A stretch of 64,000 bases of DNA from BAIKAL-G1 sp943370385 (lineage in GTDB: Bacteria; Cyanobacteriota; Cyanobacteriia; PCC-6307; Cyanobiaceae), in assembly GCA_943370385.1 (NCBI GenBank), contig CALRQT020000002.1, positions 1-64,000 of the forward strand, in the 5' to 3' direction. The position numbers and the translations under genes were made by a program. The notes under the pieces were generated by a model that worked only from the letters and a program-made list of their open reading frames with translations, had not been told where the DNA came from and did no database searches. Below, in pieces: positions 62,701 through 64,000 of this stretch (positions within the stretch are counted from its first letter, which is position 1; every line of letters starts with the position of its first letter).

Positions 62701-62931
62701 TTGGCCTGGCCTGCAACTGGGACTAGCTAAGCGAGTTCCGGTGACCCCGATCCGGCCGCTCAACAAGACTTGAAACTGGGTCCCGCTGCGAAGGGTTGAA
62801 CCTGTGCCCTTAGGGAGTGCCCGAAGGCGGTGCCCCAATCCGGGTGGACCCCCAGACAAGCGAGTGGAAGGGACTGGATCTACCACTACTTTCGTGGAGC
62901 CCATCCCTGATCCAGCAAGGGGAGACGCCGT

Positions 62932-64000
62932 TTAAACAGCCTCTAGCTGTTGTTCGGCCTGCTGCCGTTCCCACAGGCGCCGGTAGGTGCCTGGTTGGTG
63001 GACCAGCTGGTCGTGGTGTCCTTCGGCCACCAGCTGGCCGTCCTCGAGCACCAAGATTCGGTCGCAGGCGGCGGCGGCCGAGAGCTGGTGGCTGATCATC
63101 AGGATCGTGCGCCCCTGCTGTTCGCGGATCGAGCGCAGAATCTCCGCCGCCGTGTTGTTGTCGACGCTGGCGAGGGCGTCATCGAGCACCAGGATCGGCG
63201 CGTCTACGAGCAGGGCCCGGCCTAGGGCGGCCCGCTGCCGTTGGCCGCCACTCAGGGTGATGCCCCGTTCGCCCACCAGGGTGGCGTAACCCTCCGGGAA
63301 GCCCTTGACGTCCCCCGCCAGGCGGGCCTGGCCGGCGGCCGTCTCCACCCGCTCCTGGCCGGCCTCCGGGTCGCCATAGCGCAGGTTGTCCGCCAGGCTG
63401 GCCGTAAACAGATAGCCCTCCTGGGGGACCAGGGCCACCAGCTGGCGCAGCTCTTCGAGGCCCAGTTTGGTGACATCACAGCCGCCGATGGAAAGCTGAC
63501 CTGGCGGTACTTCCACCATCCGGCCCAAGGCCCGGGCCAGGGTGGTTTTGCCGCAGCCCACCGGACCCACCACCGCCACGAGCTCCCCGGGCTCCAGGCG
63601 GAAACTCACATCGCGCAGGGCCTCGCGGTTGGCGCCTCCGTAGCTCACGCTCAGGTGGTTGGCCACCACGGAGCCGGACCTGCCGCCGCTGGGGCGGGGG
63701 GCCGGATTCGCCGGCGATTGGATCTGGGGTTCCCGGGAGAGCAGGTCTTCGACCCGTTCCAGGCTCACCTGGCCGGTCTGGAAGGTGTTGAGCGTGAACC
63801 CCAAAAGGGCTGTTGGGAAGACCAGGCGTTCCACGTAAAGGATCAGGGCCACGAGATCGCCAATGCTGAGGCGGCCGCTTTCCAGTTCGCCGCTGCCGAG
63901 GGCTAGCAGTAATACCAGGCTCACCGAGGAGATGCCCTCCAGCAAGGGAAACAGGGTGCTGCGGGTGCGGGCCAGGTTGAGGGCGTCGTTGCGGTAGCTG
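62932..64000 (-). CDS. ABC exporter, permease-ATPase fusion (C-terminal part; runs off the window)
   Basis: About 355 residues are visible; the N-terminal membrane half lies beyond the edge. The end of the transmembrane domain (LLEGISSVSLVLLLALGSGE, GDLVALILYVERLVFPTALL) is followed by an ATPase domain: Walker A VVGPVGCGKTTLARALG, Q-loop LVALVPQEGYLFTAS, signature LSGGQRQRAALGRALL, Walker B PILVLDDALASVD (Asp in place of the usual Glu), H-loop ILMISHQLSAAAACDRILVL. Type I exporter of the MsbA/multidrug kind; substrate unknown. The Glu-to-Asp change suggests a degenerate site of a heterodimeric exporter. Confidence 0.9.
   Translation of the reverse strand, partial: SYRNDALNLARTRSTLFPLLEGISSVSLVLLLALGSGELESGRLSIGDLVALILYVERLVFPTALLGFTLNTFQTGQVSLERVEDLLSREPQIQSPANPAPRPSGGRSGSVVANHLSVSYGGANREALRDVSFRLEPGELVAVVGPVGCGKTTLARALGRMVEVPPGQLSIGGCDVTKLGLEELRQLVALVPQEGYLFTASLADNLRYGDPEAGQERVETAAGQARLAGDVKGFPEGYATLVGERGITLSGGQRQRAALGRALLVDAPILVLDDALASVDNNTAAEILRSIREQQGRTILMISHQLSAAAACDRILVLEDGQLVAEGHHDQLVHQPGTYRRLWERQQAEQQLEAV

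Noticed and set aside
62701..62904. N-terminal extension of the 81-aa membrane protein
   Set aside because: No hydrophobic or family sequence before MGSEKGYT; the shorter start fits the two-helix protein.

Overview
The window looks like a GC-rich picocyanobacterial chromosome (Synechococcus/Cyanobium type). It has a complete kaiABC clock cluster beside rplU-rpmA, a NblS/Hik33-type kinase, DUF1825 and YlqD-family proteins, a cyanobacterial Omp85 followed by lipid A genes, and scattered HIP1 octamers (GCGATCGC). I cannot name a species from the sequence alone.

Layout. 1-184 is the edge of a TIGR03032-like gene. 764-15583 is filled by two tandem giant genes (2541 and about 2357 aa) for exported repeat proteins with FG-GAP calcium repeats, Ig-like repeats and a shared DUF4114-type C-terminus. 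15.7-35.0 kb is housekeeping: truB-yebC, a methyltransferase, rplU-rpmA facing kaiA-kaiB-kaiC, then purD-nblS facing an exported protein, purC, omp85/bamA-lpxC-fabZ-lpxA-lpxB and an exported msrA. 35.2-50.9 kb carries pepA, an operon of an atypical LuxR regulator with a helix-hairpin-helix protein and a GIY-YIG protein, a DUF1825 gene, tyrS-pyrF, then hpf-deoC-recO-MFS-glycosyltransferase, and lipB, an acyl-activating enzyme and ylqD.

50.9-60.5 kb reads as an accessory region: more AT, longer gaps, a broken solute-binding-protein gene, a PAS-GGDEF protein, two small ribbon-helix-helix-like genes (one only 59 codons), a DUF3307 membrane protein, and a compact group of a ParA/MinD-like ATPase, a polytopic membrane protein, a cNMP-binding coiled-coil protein and an MscS channel with its own cNMP domain. 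This last group is the best candidate for an undescribed system. After tRNA-Pro(GGG) the window returns to core-like genes: a SAP/Rho-N-like protein, a second msrA with a 54-aa membrane peptide, a small membrane protein and a partial ABC exporter.

How the parts relate. The clock genes sit with ribosomal genes as in other picocyanobacteria. purD and nblS are packed tightly. The omp85-lpx run couples outer-membrane protein assembly to lipid A synthesis through overlapping stop/start codons. The giant proteins probably act at or outside the cell surface.
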